Below are positions 25,521 to 37,052 of a stretch of DNA of 64,000 bases, piece after piece. The position numbers and the translations under genes were made by a program. The notes under the pieces are model-generated. The model searched no databases and was not told the origin of the DNA. It was given only the letters and a program-made list of their open reading frames with translations. How positions within the stretch are numbered: the stretch's first letter is position 1; each line of letters opens with the position of its first letter. The stretch is from Trichoplax sp. H2 (lineage: Eukaryota; Placozoa; Uniplacotomia; Trichoplacea). The stretch lies in assembly GCA_003344405.1 (NCBI GenBank), contig NOWV01000186.1, positions 1 to 64,000 of the forward strand, written 5' to 3'.

Positions 25521-26010
25521 TCCATGCGTCTGCTCGACGACAGACGGAGAGAGAGAGCGGAAAACATGAAATGAGTTCCGTAACATCGTTGATATTTTAA
25601 TTTGTTGATCAATTCCTATCCTCAAAATTGGTGATGGCTAGCAATTGACAGACAATGTCCACCATAGGCTATCATGGTGGATTTCATAATGCCAGTAATT
25701 CTAGTCCATACTGCCAGGGATACTGTCATTTACAACATCCAGCTGTACCCATACGATAGCTTTCAAAACGGGATAAATGTGCAACTTGATAATTCTGTAT
25801 TTTAGCACAACTCTACTTTAACTCATTGGCGACATCAAAGATAAACTGTACACTACACTGACTACAGACTTCATAAAGACATTCATTTTCGATAAAGTTT
25901 ATTCCGTCAATAAATAAGACTGAACTCAAAGGGTATATATTTTTAGAGTATAACTCTTTTACCGATACAAGATGCCGCTTTAGGGTCATATGCGTACTGC
26001 ATTAACAATT
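25521..26010. other. Intergenic, no gene seen
   Basis: Spacer between the palindromic repeats and the 112-bp minisatellite. Nothing recognisable. Confidence 0.4.
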
Positions 26011-26910
26011 TCATAAACAAGTCATGTTGTAGACTAAAGGCTTGTGCCAATGACCATAAGCAAGGCCTAGCCGTCATATTTATATCGTCTCTATCATTAA
26101 ATCATACGTGATCAAAAAGCAATGCAATATGACCCTCTACAGTAGCACTTTTATACTGTACTTTCAGTACTCGTAAATGTGCAAACTGTAGATTAAAGGC
26201 AATTGCCAGTGTGCGATCAAAAAGCAATGCAAAAATGACCCTCTATAGTAGCACTTTTAAAAGTAATGTATTTCCAATACTCGTCAATATGCAGACTGTA
26301 GGTAGATTCAAGTCTTGTGCCAATATGCAATCAAAAGCAACGCAAAATGACCCTCTGTAGTAGTGCTTTTAAAAGTAATGTGTTTCCAATACTCGTCAAT
26401 ATGAAGACTGTAGGTAAATTCAAGCCTTGCGCCAATATACGACCAAAAGCAATACAAAATGACCCTCTGTAGTAGTAGCACTTTTAAAAGTAATGTATTT
26501 CCAATACTAGTCAATATGCAGACTGTAGGTAGATTCAAGCCTTGTGCCAATATACGACCAAAAGCAATGCAAAATGACCCTCTGTAGTAGCACTTTTAAA
26601 AGTAATGTATTTCCGATACTCGTCAATATGCAGACTGTAGGTAGATTCAAGCCTTGTGCCGATACGCGACCAAAAGCAATGCAAATTGACCCTCTACAGT
26701 AGCACTCTCGCAAGGTACTTGCAGTCCTCGCAATGTGCAAATGGAGATTAAAGATAAAGGCTTGTACCAATATGGATGCATTCGATTTCGATATACCGTA
26801 CGAGTATACAGTAAAGGCGATTAAAACGTAATACAAAATCATCCTGTACAGACTTTACGCTTAGTAACACTCTTGTACAGTACTTTCAGTACTTGTAAAT
26901 GTGCAAACAC
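26010..26910. repeat. Minisatellite, period about 112 bp
   Basis: The anchor 'gaccctct' recurs at about 26131, 26237, 26349, 26461, 26576 and 26688, giving periods of 106, 112, 112, 115 and 112 bp. The unit runs through 'agtagcacttttaaaagtaatgt' and 'gtcaatatgcagactgtag' to 'aattcaagccttgtgccaat'. The middle four units are very similar; the flanking ones decay, and a last partial copy ends near 26910. Minus-strand frames of 80-111 codons here are repeat artefacts. Confidence 0.93.
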
Positions 26911-27463
26911 TGTAGGGATAGTTATTTTTTGATAGCATTCCAGTGGAGAAATGAAAGCCCTAGCGATAGACTACAGTTACTTACAGCATAGAGCATAGCT
27001 GTGAATGTGCAACGCACTTGGTAGTCTAGCTATTGACTTATAACACTTGCTGACTGGCATCCTACTTTCGATTTACTGTAGCTGTGTCAACGGTGCACTG
27101 TTTTGATATCGCAGCTCGATTCGATTCTTTCATCTTATTTTAGACTTATTATGAAAATCAATCTAATCCATTTCTTAATTATATTTATTATTGACCAGGC
27201 TGTAAACAACAATTTTTCCCCATCAAGCCAATTGACGGGCCCAAAAACTGCAATGCGCTCAAACGATGCACTAGAATATTAATCTTTTTCAATCAGAAAA
27301 ATCGGCCATCAAAATACTTCCGATAACCTTGAGAATTCATAAATAGAATCCATATGCGCATAGGAGGCTTCGTTGCATCATCGATCCTACAGTATCGCAA
27401 GGACTACTTTCATTTCAAGCTAATATCCCCAGTCAAATTGAGAAAGTCAAGATACGTAGAAAC

Positions 27464-29278
27464 ATGGACACTATTTCGTTGAATGAAGAAGATTGTCCAA
27501 GTAGTAGTAGTATTAGCCACGGATACAGCCTAGAATCCATTGAATTGAGAGACAATCTTGAATATGATGCTGATGATCACGAGTGCCTCCTGAAATTTAC
27601 CTCCCGATTTATCAATCGCCATATCCAATATGAGCTTAATGCTAAAGCTTTTCAATATTACTTGGATAAAGTAGACGATTCGCCTGGGCCTACAACGTAT
27701 TATTATCTAGCACGTTGCTATCTCTTTGGTTACGGTATAGAGAGAAATCTTGAAGACGCTTATGAATTTATGGTATCAGCAGCTCAACTGCGCCATCCGG
27801 ATGCATTACGCGATTTAAGCTTATTATTTAGCTGCCCATCGACTCTCCATCATACTCAAACTTTCAGAACCTATACAGTCAGCGATTACAATTATAAACG
27901 ACTCAAAATTACATCATTATTAATGTCGGCATCGCTAGGCAGTTATAATCAATCACTTCAAGATCTTTTCAATTTATCGCAATTCATTTTTTGGCAAGAT
28001 ATGATTTGCCATTTAGATTGTATTTATACCAATTTAATCGATCGTTATTTCGATGGAGATGAACGCCACTTAGTTGATCTTCAACAAATTGCCATGCGTA
28101 ACTCTAAATTGTTACAAACTCACTCAAACTCCGATGATATGATTGATCGTATCTACAGGGACACTGTATTAACAACAGAAAATGAGCTCTTTCAAGACGC
28201 TAAAAATTTCTCTGAAGAAATTATCGCTGATATCTGCAATCAATTAGGCATCTTACGCTATATTAAAAGCCTTCAACCGACGGAAATTCATCACAAGGGA
28301 GAATTATTAGCAGATGCATTAAAGTATTTTCAATGTGCAGCTAAATTAAATTGTGCTGCGGCTTACTTTAACATTGCAATTTATTATGATGAATTTATTC
28401 ACTATCGTCACAATATGACTGTAACAAAACTGCAACTAATGATGGAAGCTTCCGCTCGTGGCCATGCACTTGCACAATATGAACTTGGCTACCATTATCT
28501 TAATTCTATGTCCGAACAAGAGCAGGTTCAAGGTTGGCTATACTTGATGCTATCATCAAAATTGGGCTACTCTGACAATTTATACCTAGTTGGCATGAGC
28601 TATTTGAGAGACGATTGCCGTATATTTGATAAGAAAAATGTATACCTGGCAAAAACTATGTTTAAATTGGCTATTTTTAGTCTTGAAATTCCTAGTGCAA
28701 AGTATTCTAAAAGGGAATGTTTTCAACTTGGATTTGCATATCATCACAGCTTATACTTAGACGACGTACATGATAGTCTATTATACTTTGATCGATATAG
28801 ACTTGCTGCTCATTTTTACGCTTATGCTATTAAGAATCACCTCAATTTTTACTTGCCGTGTTGCTATTTAGCCAAGTTAATAGAAAAGCGCCGCATCTAT
28901 CCGTATGCTATTGAATATATTATAGAATTATATAATCTGGCCATCTGTGACGATGATATCGCTGTCAAAGGATATGCATGTTATCGTTTAGGTAAAACTT
29001 ATTCCAATCAATCCAGTGGTACCTATTATAATCCGTCAAAGGCTAACGAGCACTTTGCCAATGCACTCTGTCATTTTAAAAATGTTAAAGATTCAATTAG
29101 CGGCCAATACCATTATGCCAATATGCTTCTGCAAGGGCTCGGCGTTGTGAGAGACAGAAGCAAAGCTATCGAAATTTTAAGTACTATTTGTAACCGTATG
29201 CGACATTTTGGCGATCCCTATAAATCCTATCTACAATCTAAAGCAGAGCGCAGATTAAGTCAATTAATTAAACACTAA
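27464..29278 (+). CDS. Sel1-like-repeat protein A (single module)
   Basis: Intronless gene of 604 aa from ATG. It is mostly alpha-helical Sel1-like (TPR-related) repeats of about 36 residues. Clear units start at about residues 78 (YYYLARCYLFGYGIE), 298, 336, 372, 418 and 504. The family-specific blocks are a conserved Trp (FW, about 177), CNQLGILRY (258-266), CCYLAKLIEKRR (466-477) and GYACYRLGKTYSN (503-515). About 50 residues (190-245) are inserted relative to F. KRECFQLGF (416-424) is shared only with F. There is no signal peptide, membrane segment or catalytic domain. Sel1 repeats mediate protein-protein contacts, so a cytosolic scaffold role is inferred. The stop overlaps an AATAAA (29277), a likely polyadenylation signal. 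Confidence 0.9.
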   Translation: MDTISLNEEDCPSSSSISHGYSLESIELRDNLEYDADDHECLLKFTSRFINRHIQYELNAKAFQYYLDKVDDSPGPTTYYYLARCYLFGYGIERNLEDAYEFMVSAAQLRHPDALRDLSLLFSCPSTLHHTQTFRTYTVSDYNYKRLKITSLLMSASLGSYNQSLQDLFNLSQFIFWQDMICHLDCIYTNLIDRYFDGDERHLVDLQQIAMRNSKLLQTHSNSDDMIDRIYRDTVLTTENELFQDAKNFSEEIIADICNQLGILRYIKSLQPTEIHHKGELLADALKYFQCAAKLNCAAAYFNIAIYYDEFIHYRHNMTVTKLQLMMEASARGHALAQYELGYHYLNSMSEQEQVQGWLYLMLSSKLGYSDNLYLVGMSYLRDDCRIFDKKNVYLAKTMFKLAIFSLEIPSAKYSKRECFQLGFAYHHSLYLDDVHDSLLYFDRYRLAAHFYAYAIKNHLNFYLPCCYLAKLIEKRRIYPYAIEYIIELYNLAICDDDIAVKGYACYRLGKTYSNQSSGTYYNPSKANEHFANALCHFKNVKDSISGQYHYANMLLQGLGVVRDRSKAIEILSTICNRMRHFGDPYKSYLQSKAERRLSQLIKH

Positions 29279-30519
29279 TAAACAATTATCTTCTTAAATT
29301 TATTTCTTTCTGTAAAGTCCTACAAATGAATTGGTTCTTCATGAACAGAACTGTTGCTCTGATCATAAATAATAAATCAGCAGTAGGGTAATTAAAAATC
29401 GAGCCGATAGAATAAATAATGGTTATATTGTACATAGGACGATATCAGCCTTAACACAACTTATCCAGAGGATATACTTGATTATTTGTTACTCTTACAA
29501 AGTGTATAGCAAGAATTTCATTAATCATGCTTACATAAATTTAATTTTTCTATCTTCTTTGCATTTAAATTTAAATATGATAATTTAGACAATATAGCAG
29601 AATTTTCATCTATACTGTAGCGCGGTTTTGTTGCATAAAAATACAATATACTACCAAGATATATAATCATTGCCGCATTTCTAGCATTCTTAATCCTTTA
29701 CAAGCGAAGTAGCATTACTGAAATATGGCAATCTGAATTAATAATTATGAGCATCGGCGTCTTAAGAAGCATATTATATATTTATTCTTTTTCATACAAT
29801 GACTAATGTTGCGTGACTACCGCAAGCATGTTTTTGGCCGCCCACTTTTAATGTTACATTTAAATAGAATAATAATAAGAATAAGAGTTTGTTCAGTTTT
29901 CATAATTGATAATGTCAGTTATCTGACAGCGTATATTTTGTGTAATTAGCATACAGTATAGCAGAAAGAACAGAGCAGTAATTAGTGACCATATAAGACC
30001 ATAGTCTTGAAAGCAATTGTGGATTTGCTATCTTTACTTACAACATAATATAGTACAATTCAATTTCTCTGAGAGAAAAGTGATCGATTTTAAAATTTGT
30101 CTTTGTCCTTATTATACCACGCTAATAGTGACAATAAATTAATTTTCTGGTTATTGCAAGCGATTTTGTAGTTGTGTTATTAGTTTAAGTTAGAATAGAA
30201 TACCCCAAATCTGAAATCGGATTAGACAACAAATTGACAGTACTTAAAAATAGGCCGATAGCTTTAGTATTTGTACACAGATACGCTCAAGAAGTATCCA
30301 GTAGATAGCAAAAATTTTCATATTGTAAGACATGCATTGCTGGTCTATAATCATCCATTATTGCCAACTTTAAAATTTATTATTTCATGATGATGGTAGT
30401 AAGAAATCATTTTTCACTTAAATCAAGCTTAATTCATTTTGATACTTGCTATAATTGACTGAAATTTAATAAAGGAATCAACTATTACAAAATCTAAATA
30501 AGTTATACAATATAATGAA
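29279..30519. other. Intergenic between convergent Sel1 genes A and B
   Basis: About 1.2 kb of AT-rich DNA that should hold the 3' UTRs of both genes. Minus-strand AATAAA candidates lie near 30376. No gene seen. Confidence 0.4.
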
Positions 30520-33500
30520 TCATTGGCGCTGCATAGAATCTTTTAGCATATCCAGCTTATTTTGACATTTCTTCAGGTAATGCTTAATAAAATAAACGTT
30601 GTTCTTACATTTACATCGTAATCCACACGAATAAAACTGTTTTGCCTTATTTAAATCTTTCCTTCGACCGCAACCAAATTGACACATTACACCTAAATAA
30701 TAATTGGACATACATGAAGTTGATGAATAATGTGAATGATTACGATAAAATAACTGAAATGCGCTGTTATAATGTTCGTTTGCCATATTTTGGCTATTGA
30801 TATTTGAGTACTGTTCGCATCGACTATAAATTTTTCCTAATAAATAATGTGCGTAGGCTGAATAACAGTTATCCTGAATGTAGATAGCTGATTGACATAG
30901 CTTTATCGCATCATCTAATTTATTTTTTGCTTTAATGTGATCATGGATGATTAATTTAGCTAAATAGCATCGACTTTTTGCATCCTCCATTTGATAAAAG
31001 GCATCAATAGCATAATAATGAGCAGCTAATTCGTAATGATTACTAGATGACCAATAATATTGATAGATCAAGCCTAATTCAGCAATGGGTAAATCCACTC
31101 TGTAACATCCTAATAGTTTATCCGATATGGATTGATGCAATAGTTGACGAGCCAGTTCGACATTTTTTGGACCCTGATATTTTAATGTTATTGCTAAATC
31201 AGCCATTGCATCAGGGAAACCAAAATTGGCTGCATTGGTGACACAGCTTGCTTTCTTTTCATCGTCCTTAGTATTTTCGTCACTACGATCGCATTTACTA
31301 TTATTGGTGTTGCAATGGATAAAGAACATTCGATTAGCTCCAGGGTGATTTAATTCAGCAGCTTTGTGATATAAATTGATATATTTCATTTTATTGTCAG
31401 CCAATTTTAGTTTAAGTTTAGTAAATGCATATAAAAATGTTCCTGCTGGATTTCCCAATTTCATTGATTCTTCAAGATGTTTCAATATTTCCTTGACAGC
31501 TTTCTGATCAGGCATTTTATAATTTAATTCTTTAACCATTAGTAAAATACCCATTTCTGCATGATATTTACTAGATGTCGTATTATTTAACCTTTTATTG
31601 ATAAAGCCTAATATTTTTTTATTAAAGCATTTAGTTAAATCTTTGATCCTTTCATCGATGATATCGCGCCAGCATGAATAAGCTTTCAAACGATCTTGCA
31701 TAATATCAATAGCACGAATTGATCCATTTAACGCTGCTGTTACTAAATTTTGTAATTGTACTGTTGCCAATTCTCTAGCAGTAGTAAATACTTGATAATA
31801 GAGTTGTGGACAGTCGCCGTCTTCTTCACAACCATATAAAAATGATAAATTAATACTTGCCATAGGACAATATAATTCAGCAGCTTGACTATAATATTCA
31901 GCTGATAATTTGAAATCTTTAACAGCGCCACCAAGACCATATTGATGCAACAAACCTAACTTATAATATGTAGCAGCATTGGGTTTATCTTGCAATTGGG
32001 TTTTAGCACATTGGAAATCGAATCGAAAATGTTCAACTGTTAACTGTTTACTGTAATATCTTTGGCTTATTTGATAAGCTTCCATCATTAATTGAATAGG
32101 TGAGTATCCCCATAATGTTTTAATTTCTTTATTTAACCAGTTCAGTTGATCATATAATTTGGCATTATCAGCATCTGCTGCAACTAGAATTTTACCTCGT
32201 AGCCAAGCTTTTATAGAGTAAAATCGATTTAAATAATTGTCAGTAAAATGAGCTCGAGTAATATAGAAATTGCGCTGAGGTGCTAACACAGGAATATGGC
32301 TACTTGTATTAGTGCATGATCCATCTTCCATCAATTTAGAGACAACATAGCGATCCATAGCCGCTGGTTTAACTAATAAAGCTTCTTCATTAAAGCAACT
32401 GAATGCAATATCCATATGCAAATGAACAGATACAGGCTGATAAAATGATAAATGTTGATATTGTTGCTGGCCAATAATTCTACCAAGCCTGTAATGACAA
32501 TATGGAGCAACTTGTGTTACATGTGAGTAAGCGCCATACTGATATAATTGGACAGCATCATTAATATTGCACTGAGATAATTTACCTTTTTCGATTAATT
32601 TAGCTAAACGACATAAAGCCAAGCTAATATCATGATGTGGATAAATCGAGGAAGCGTAAAAATGTGCCGCTGTAGTAATATTGGCTTGAACCCCAATACC
32701 AAATTCATACATTAAGCCAAGGTAAAAATATTCTGTTCGATCAACTGGACCAGCCATACTTGGAGGATTGACAATAGCTTGAAAAAAGTAATCTTTACCT
32801 TGATCAATATCAATATAAAATGGTTGGCCATCATTAAAGTACATAGAACCAAGTTGATTATAGACGTCTGAATAGGGTAATGCTTTTATATAATTTTCTA
32901 CGTAATATCGATGTTTTAAGATATTCCGTACTTCATTTCGACTTTCTCTCATACTTGCTTTCAATTTTATAGCAGCTAATGGACAGCCACGCAAAACAGC
33001 TCGATGGTAATGTTTAATTTGATCTAATTCTTGTAAACTAACTTCATTGCCATGACATAATGGAGTATCCAGCTCAGTATAAAATGCATAATTCATATCA
33101 CCACGTGGATCCCCTAGTTGGCTTGCTTTCTTGAAATAATCGAATGATTTGGCAGGTACGCGAATGTCTTCATCACTAGCTTGATCACGAAGTTGATCTA
33201 AAGTATTGCACTTATGGATCAAGTATTCAAGGAAGCCCAAACAGTTATATGAATCAATCAATATAATTGTATTCTGCTTTAATTGCTTAATAGTTTCGTA
33301 ATTTTGCTCTCTAAATTGATTGATTTCTTGGCGCCAATCTTGACTTGATCGATACAACGATCTTAATGCTTGAATAGCATCAGAATGGAGCCCAAAAGCT
33401 GCCGCTTTAATTAAATTATTAGCGTGTTTCTTAGCTAATTGTTGTTGATCGAGATGCTGATCATCAGATTGAATTATTTTGTCCCTATCTAATTGAAATA

Positions 33501-33858
33501 AGCCGTAATAAGCTAAAAGATGATTTCGTTGGGCAGCCTGATTATAATGGTATTCACTTTGTTTTTTATCGATTCCAATGGAAGAATAACCATGATGAAA
33601 GTAGTAACCGAGTAAATAATGGCTATGGGAATCATCGCCATGTTGTAATTTAACATGACAATCTCTCATAGCCTGGTCGTATATTTCAGTTGTTAGATGT
33701 TTTTGAATGCATTTAGTTGCAATTTTGTTGATTTTATCTCCAAATTGTTGAAAAGTAAAATCCCATTGCGTTGATACTTGCCGTTGAATTAGCAAAGCAG
33801 GATCAGGTGCAACCTCGTCATCATCAAAAGATGATGATGATGATGAATAATTCATCAT
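30520..33858 (-). CDS. Sel1-like-repeat protein B (two-module)
   Basis: Intronless gene of 1112 aa. The ATG at 33858 is used because the codon before it is TTG. The N-terminus is Ser/Asp rich and encoded by a GAT/TCA trinucleotide-like tract, with no signal peptide. Two modules follow. The first has Sel1 units from about residue 80, a conserved Trp block (QDWRQEINQF), YNCLGFLEY, CRLAKLIEKGK (near 415) and CHYRLGRI. The second begins near 580 with EIKTLWGYSPIQLM, has the YGCEEDGDCP motif near 675, CYLAKLI near 964 and AHYLLGKIYS, and ends with a Sel1 unit LGVMCQFGCGRRKDLNKA. The halves are diverged copies of the module seen once in A, E and F. No enzymatic motif was seen. The orientation is convergent with A. 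Confidence 0.9.
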   Translation of the reverse strand: MMNYSSSSSSFDDDEVAPDPALLIQRQVSTQWDFTFQQFGDKINKIATKCIQKHLTTEIYDQAMRDCHVKLQHGDDSHSHYLLGYYFHHGYSSIGIDKKQSEYHYNQAAQRNHLLAYYGLFQLDRDKIIQSDDQHLDQQQLAKKHANNLIKAAAFGLHSDAIQALRSLYRSSQDWRQEINQFREQNYETIKQLKQNTIILIDSYNCLGFLEYLIHKCNTLDQLRDQASDEDIRVPAKSFDYFKKASQLGDPRGDMNYAFYTELDTPLCHGNEVSLQELDQIKHYHRAVLRGCPLAAIKLKASMRESRNEVRNILKHRYYVENYIKALPYSDVYNQLGSMYFNDGQPFYIDIDQGKDYFFQAIVNPPSMAGPVDRTEYFYLGLMYEFGIGVQANITTAAHFYASSIYPHHDISLALCRLAKLIEKGKLSQCNINDAVQLYQYGAYSHVTQVAPYCHYRLGRIIGQQQYQHLSFYQPVSVHLHMDIAFSCFNEEALLVKPAAMDRYVVSKLMEDGSCTNTSSHIPVLAPQRNFYITRAHFTDNYLNRFYSIKAWLRGKILVAADADNAKLYDQLNWLNKEIKTLWGYSPIQLMMEAYQISQRYYSKQLTVEHFRFDFQCAKTQLQDKPNAATYYKLGLLHQYGLGGAVKDFKLSAEYYSQAAELYCPMASINLSFLYGCEEDGDCPQLYYQVFTTARELATVQLQNLVTAALNGSIRAIDIMQDRLKAYSCWRDIIDERIKDLTKCFNKKILGFINKRLNNTTSSKYHAEMGILLMVKELNYKMPDQKAVKEILKHLEESMKLGNPAGTFLYAFTKLKLKLADNKMKYINLYHKAAELNHPGANRMFFIHCNTNNSKCDRSDENTKDDEKKASCVTNAANFGFPDAMADLAITLKYQGPKNVELARQLLHQSISDKLLGCYRVDLPIAELGLIYQYYWSSSNHYELAAHYYAIDAFYQMEDAKSRCYLAKLIIHDHIKAKNKLDDAIKLCQSAIYIQDNCYSAYAHYLLGKIYSRCEQYSNINSQNMANEHYNSAFQLFYRNHSHYSSTSCMSNYYLGVMCQFGCGRRKDLNKAKQFYSCGLRCKCKNNVYFIKHYLKKCQNKLDMLKDSMQRQ

Positions 33859-36800
33859 CAACTATCTGGCTTAATCGAAACTAATGCAACATGGGTGAAG
33901 ATGATAATCAATTCTTTAGTATCAATTACAAAGTATTTTTAATCATCAATTTCATTTTGAATCCTCTTTTAACTTTGACGGTTATAACTATTTCGTCAAT
34001 CTATTATTGCCAGCCATATTTCAATTTGGAAGAGGACAAATAGAATAATGAATAGAAAAATATCTTCCGTCTTTAGAAATCTAACAAATCAAACGAATAT
34101 TGACGGCATTGAGAAATATTTAGTACTAGCACTAATGATCTTTTTTTACTATACTTCAATCGTTAAGTTAATTTCTATTCACACTATTAGAAAAGAAATT
34201 ACGTATTGTGCCTATAGGCTTATTGCTTATCAAAGTAATAAATTAAATTAACATTTTCTGTTGGATTTCCCTAATCAAATTTATTACTCACTTTGATCTT
34301 AATTTTAACTTTTTTTCATCTGCTCTTGGTCCAGTTCTATCTCTGTCTTTTTCTCTTTTTTCTTTCGGTCTAACTATATGGACAGAGAAGTATCTAACTC
34401 AAAAACAATTCGAAATGTACATCAATGGGTCATAAACAAAACCGTCTACTATACTATCTTGATGGAGTAGAAACGTTACTTTGGTAGGCATTGATCTTGT
34501 TTTGTTTTATCTAGACCAATAAAATTAAATTCCTTATTGATTCACTGATTTTAGTCTTGAATAAGGAAGATAATTTATGCATTGTTAAACAATAATTTAA
34601 TTCAGAATAAAAGAGCCTTTTTAAAATAAGAAGAAAAAAAAATAATAGCTAAAATATTGGACCTCCCAAGCTAGACATTATAGCCGGTTATTTTACACAG
34701 CCATCTTCTATTTAGATAGTGTAATAGGATATAGCTATGCCAAGGATAGTTAGAATGCGCTTAATGAGTTCTATTTTTCGTCACTAAATAAGCGTTTACA
34801 TATCAATTGCTACCGCTATTTCGTCCCATTAATTTCTTTCTTGATAGTTTATAAACACGACTAGCATTAATATTTGTGAAAAGTTCAACTAGCCTAGAAA
34901 TAATGACGGCATGATTTCGATGTCAAATTCTTAATGAAACTGAACAGAATATCGGATTATGTGTAGTTTATTAAGCCTAATTAAAATATTTTAAAATGTT
35001 TAGAAACGATTGTATTCGTCTATCCAATATACTCGAGAGTCACTTTTAACTTGAAATAAAAGCAAAAATAGATCATATCGTAAACGAAATGGGTAAAAGC
35101 TAATTCATAGTTAATGAGTGGCATAAAAATCCTATTACATAAATTTAACTGAGGCTTTACTAAATGAAAATTGAAAATTGGATTACTATTAGTGATTATC
35201 ATTTAATACTGACATACAAATACTAATAAACTGAGCAACTTCTTGCTTTAAAAGCATGATATTGAAATAGCATTACAATTTGATAGATGTCGAATAAGTT
35301 AAGAAAATATAGTGATAAAATGAAGCCATCTAAATTATCCTGGCTGACATAAATATATGCACCACTCTGAAGAAATTGATCAAGAATGATATTGAGAAAT
35401 GTGTATTCCCTAGTCTGTATAAGAATATTGTATGTGATTTTCATGAAAGGTCTGCTTGCCCTACGAGTCATTTAGACGGGAATTATCACGAGAAAAATCC
35501 TCAATTCATACCAAAGCTTAATTAGAACAGCATATAGCCTATGAAGCTATAAAACTATTAAATGTAGTTGAAATTTTAACTCCTGAGACTTTTATAATTT
35601 TACAATAAATGAATAGTCAATAGAAACATTATGACATCCATATTATTAGATTAATATAAATTTTGAACTTGAAAGGACATAAGATATTCTTCGCCTTGAG
35701 AAACTTTCTAACCCTTAAAGGGTATCATCACATAGATCTAATAAGTAGTAGTTCATAGCTAAGTACAATTTATTGCAAATATCGCTTTTATATTTCTAGC
35801 ATGACTTAATTTATAAACCAATGAAAAGGAATAGATAATACTTGAATCTAATGCTAATTTATAGTTAGGTACAATCTGCCACAGTTAAATTTTATAAGTT
35901 GTCAGTATAATTTGATCTAAATGCAGTTAAAAGAAGATGATATCCTTTCTCACTTTGATCATGATGGTAAATTACCGTAGCAAATGAAAATGATGAAGCC
36001 ATGTCTTATATCTCAAATTACTATTTTTGAGTAAATTGCTGGAAACCGTAGTAAAGGTCAAATTCTCATTTGGATTAGACCATGATCTCGTTATATTCAC
36101 TAATGATTCATCGATTGCAAGATCACAATTGATCATTCCTACTACTAAATACTGTATAGCCTCACAATTATCTCATTGACTAGATGAAATCGTATATATT
36201 GCAATGATCATGTAATTTTTTAACTATTTTATTCGATAGTATACGCCTACTATATGTAGCCATAGATCATCCACTAAACGTATAAAAGATTTGGCTATGC
36301 TAGTAAAGATCAGTATAGCTTGGACTAATAAGTGAGATGATTGTTGTACTTAAAGACTGGTATATAAGCCGGATAGTTCTAAAATTAATATATATGGCAA
36401 GCTAAGCAACAACCGACATACCTTATCATCTCGAAACTATGGTGCATTACTAATAAATATATGAAAGATTCGGTGATATTAGTACCGGTATTTATCGATA
36501 ATGCTAAGATTTTTGCCTCTTCAGCATTAAATATTTATATAGTACTTATAATACTATCAAACTAATTTCTACCGCCTATAAATCGAGTGAAAGATTACAG
36601 TATCTATTGACGAGATGATTAGACCTTCATTCATAGATACCGGTCAATATACTAGGAGAAAAGAAAGTATAAGCCAACTGAACAACAAGAATTTAGTGTT
36701 GCCTAATGAAAAGATTCCTCTCGAATATCAATATTTTATTTTATAGCATGGAAAGTTTAAATACAGACATAAAATCGAGATTTGTTTACTGTTAACCAAT

Positions 36801-37052
36801 CTAGAATCATATAACGGTGTGCGATTATGGGTACTTTATTGCATACATGAGACGACATCATCAGTAATGCTGAGTTCCTAAGAGATATATCTTTACTATT
36901 CAATGGATTATAAATTTATATAATTTTATGCAGGTTATCGCTACTTCAACATGATCAATACAAATGTTTAGCAGTTTTCATAACTTGATATCACAATTGA
37001 AATAAGAAAATGAAATATTGTAGCATATCTGCTTATCTTAATTTAAATAGAA
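33859..37052. other. Intergenic between Sel1 genes B and C
   Basis: About 3.2 kb, AT-rich. A plus-strand ATG frame of 67 codons (34048..34251) and minus-strand ATG frames of 60 and 82 codons (35020..35202 and 35223..35471) are unassigned. The last has a faint ankyrin-like patch. A weakly repetitive tract lies at 36230..36710. None is strong enough to call a gene. Confidence 0.4.

Noticed and set aside
26308-26842. Minus-strand frames of 80 and 111 codons
   Set aside because: Both are translations of the 112-bp minisatellite and repeat internally.
26010-26910. CRISPR-like array
   Set aside because: Units are continuous minisatellite copies without unique spacers, and the genome is eukaryotic.
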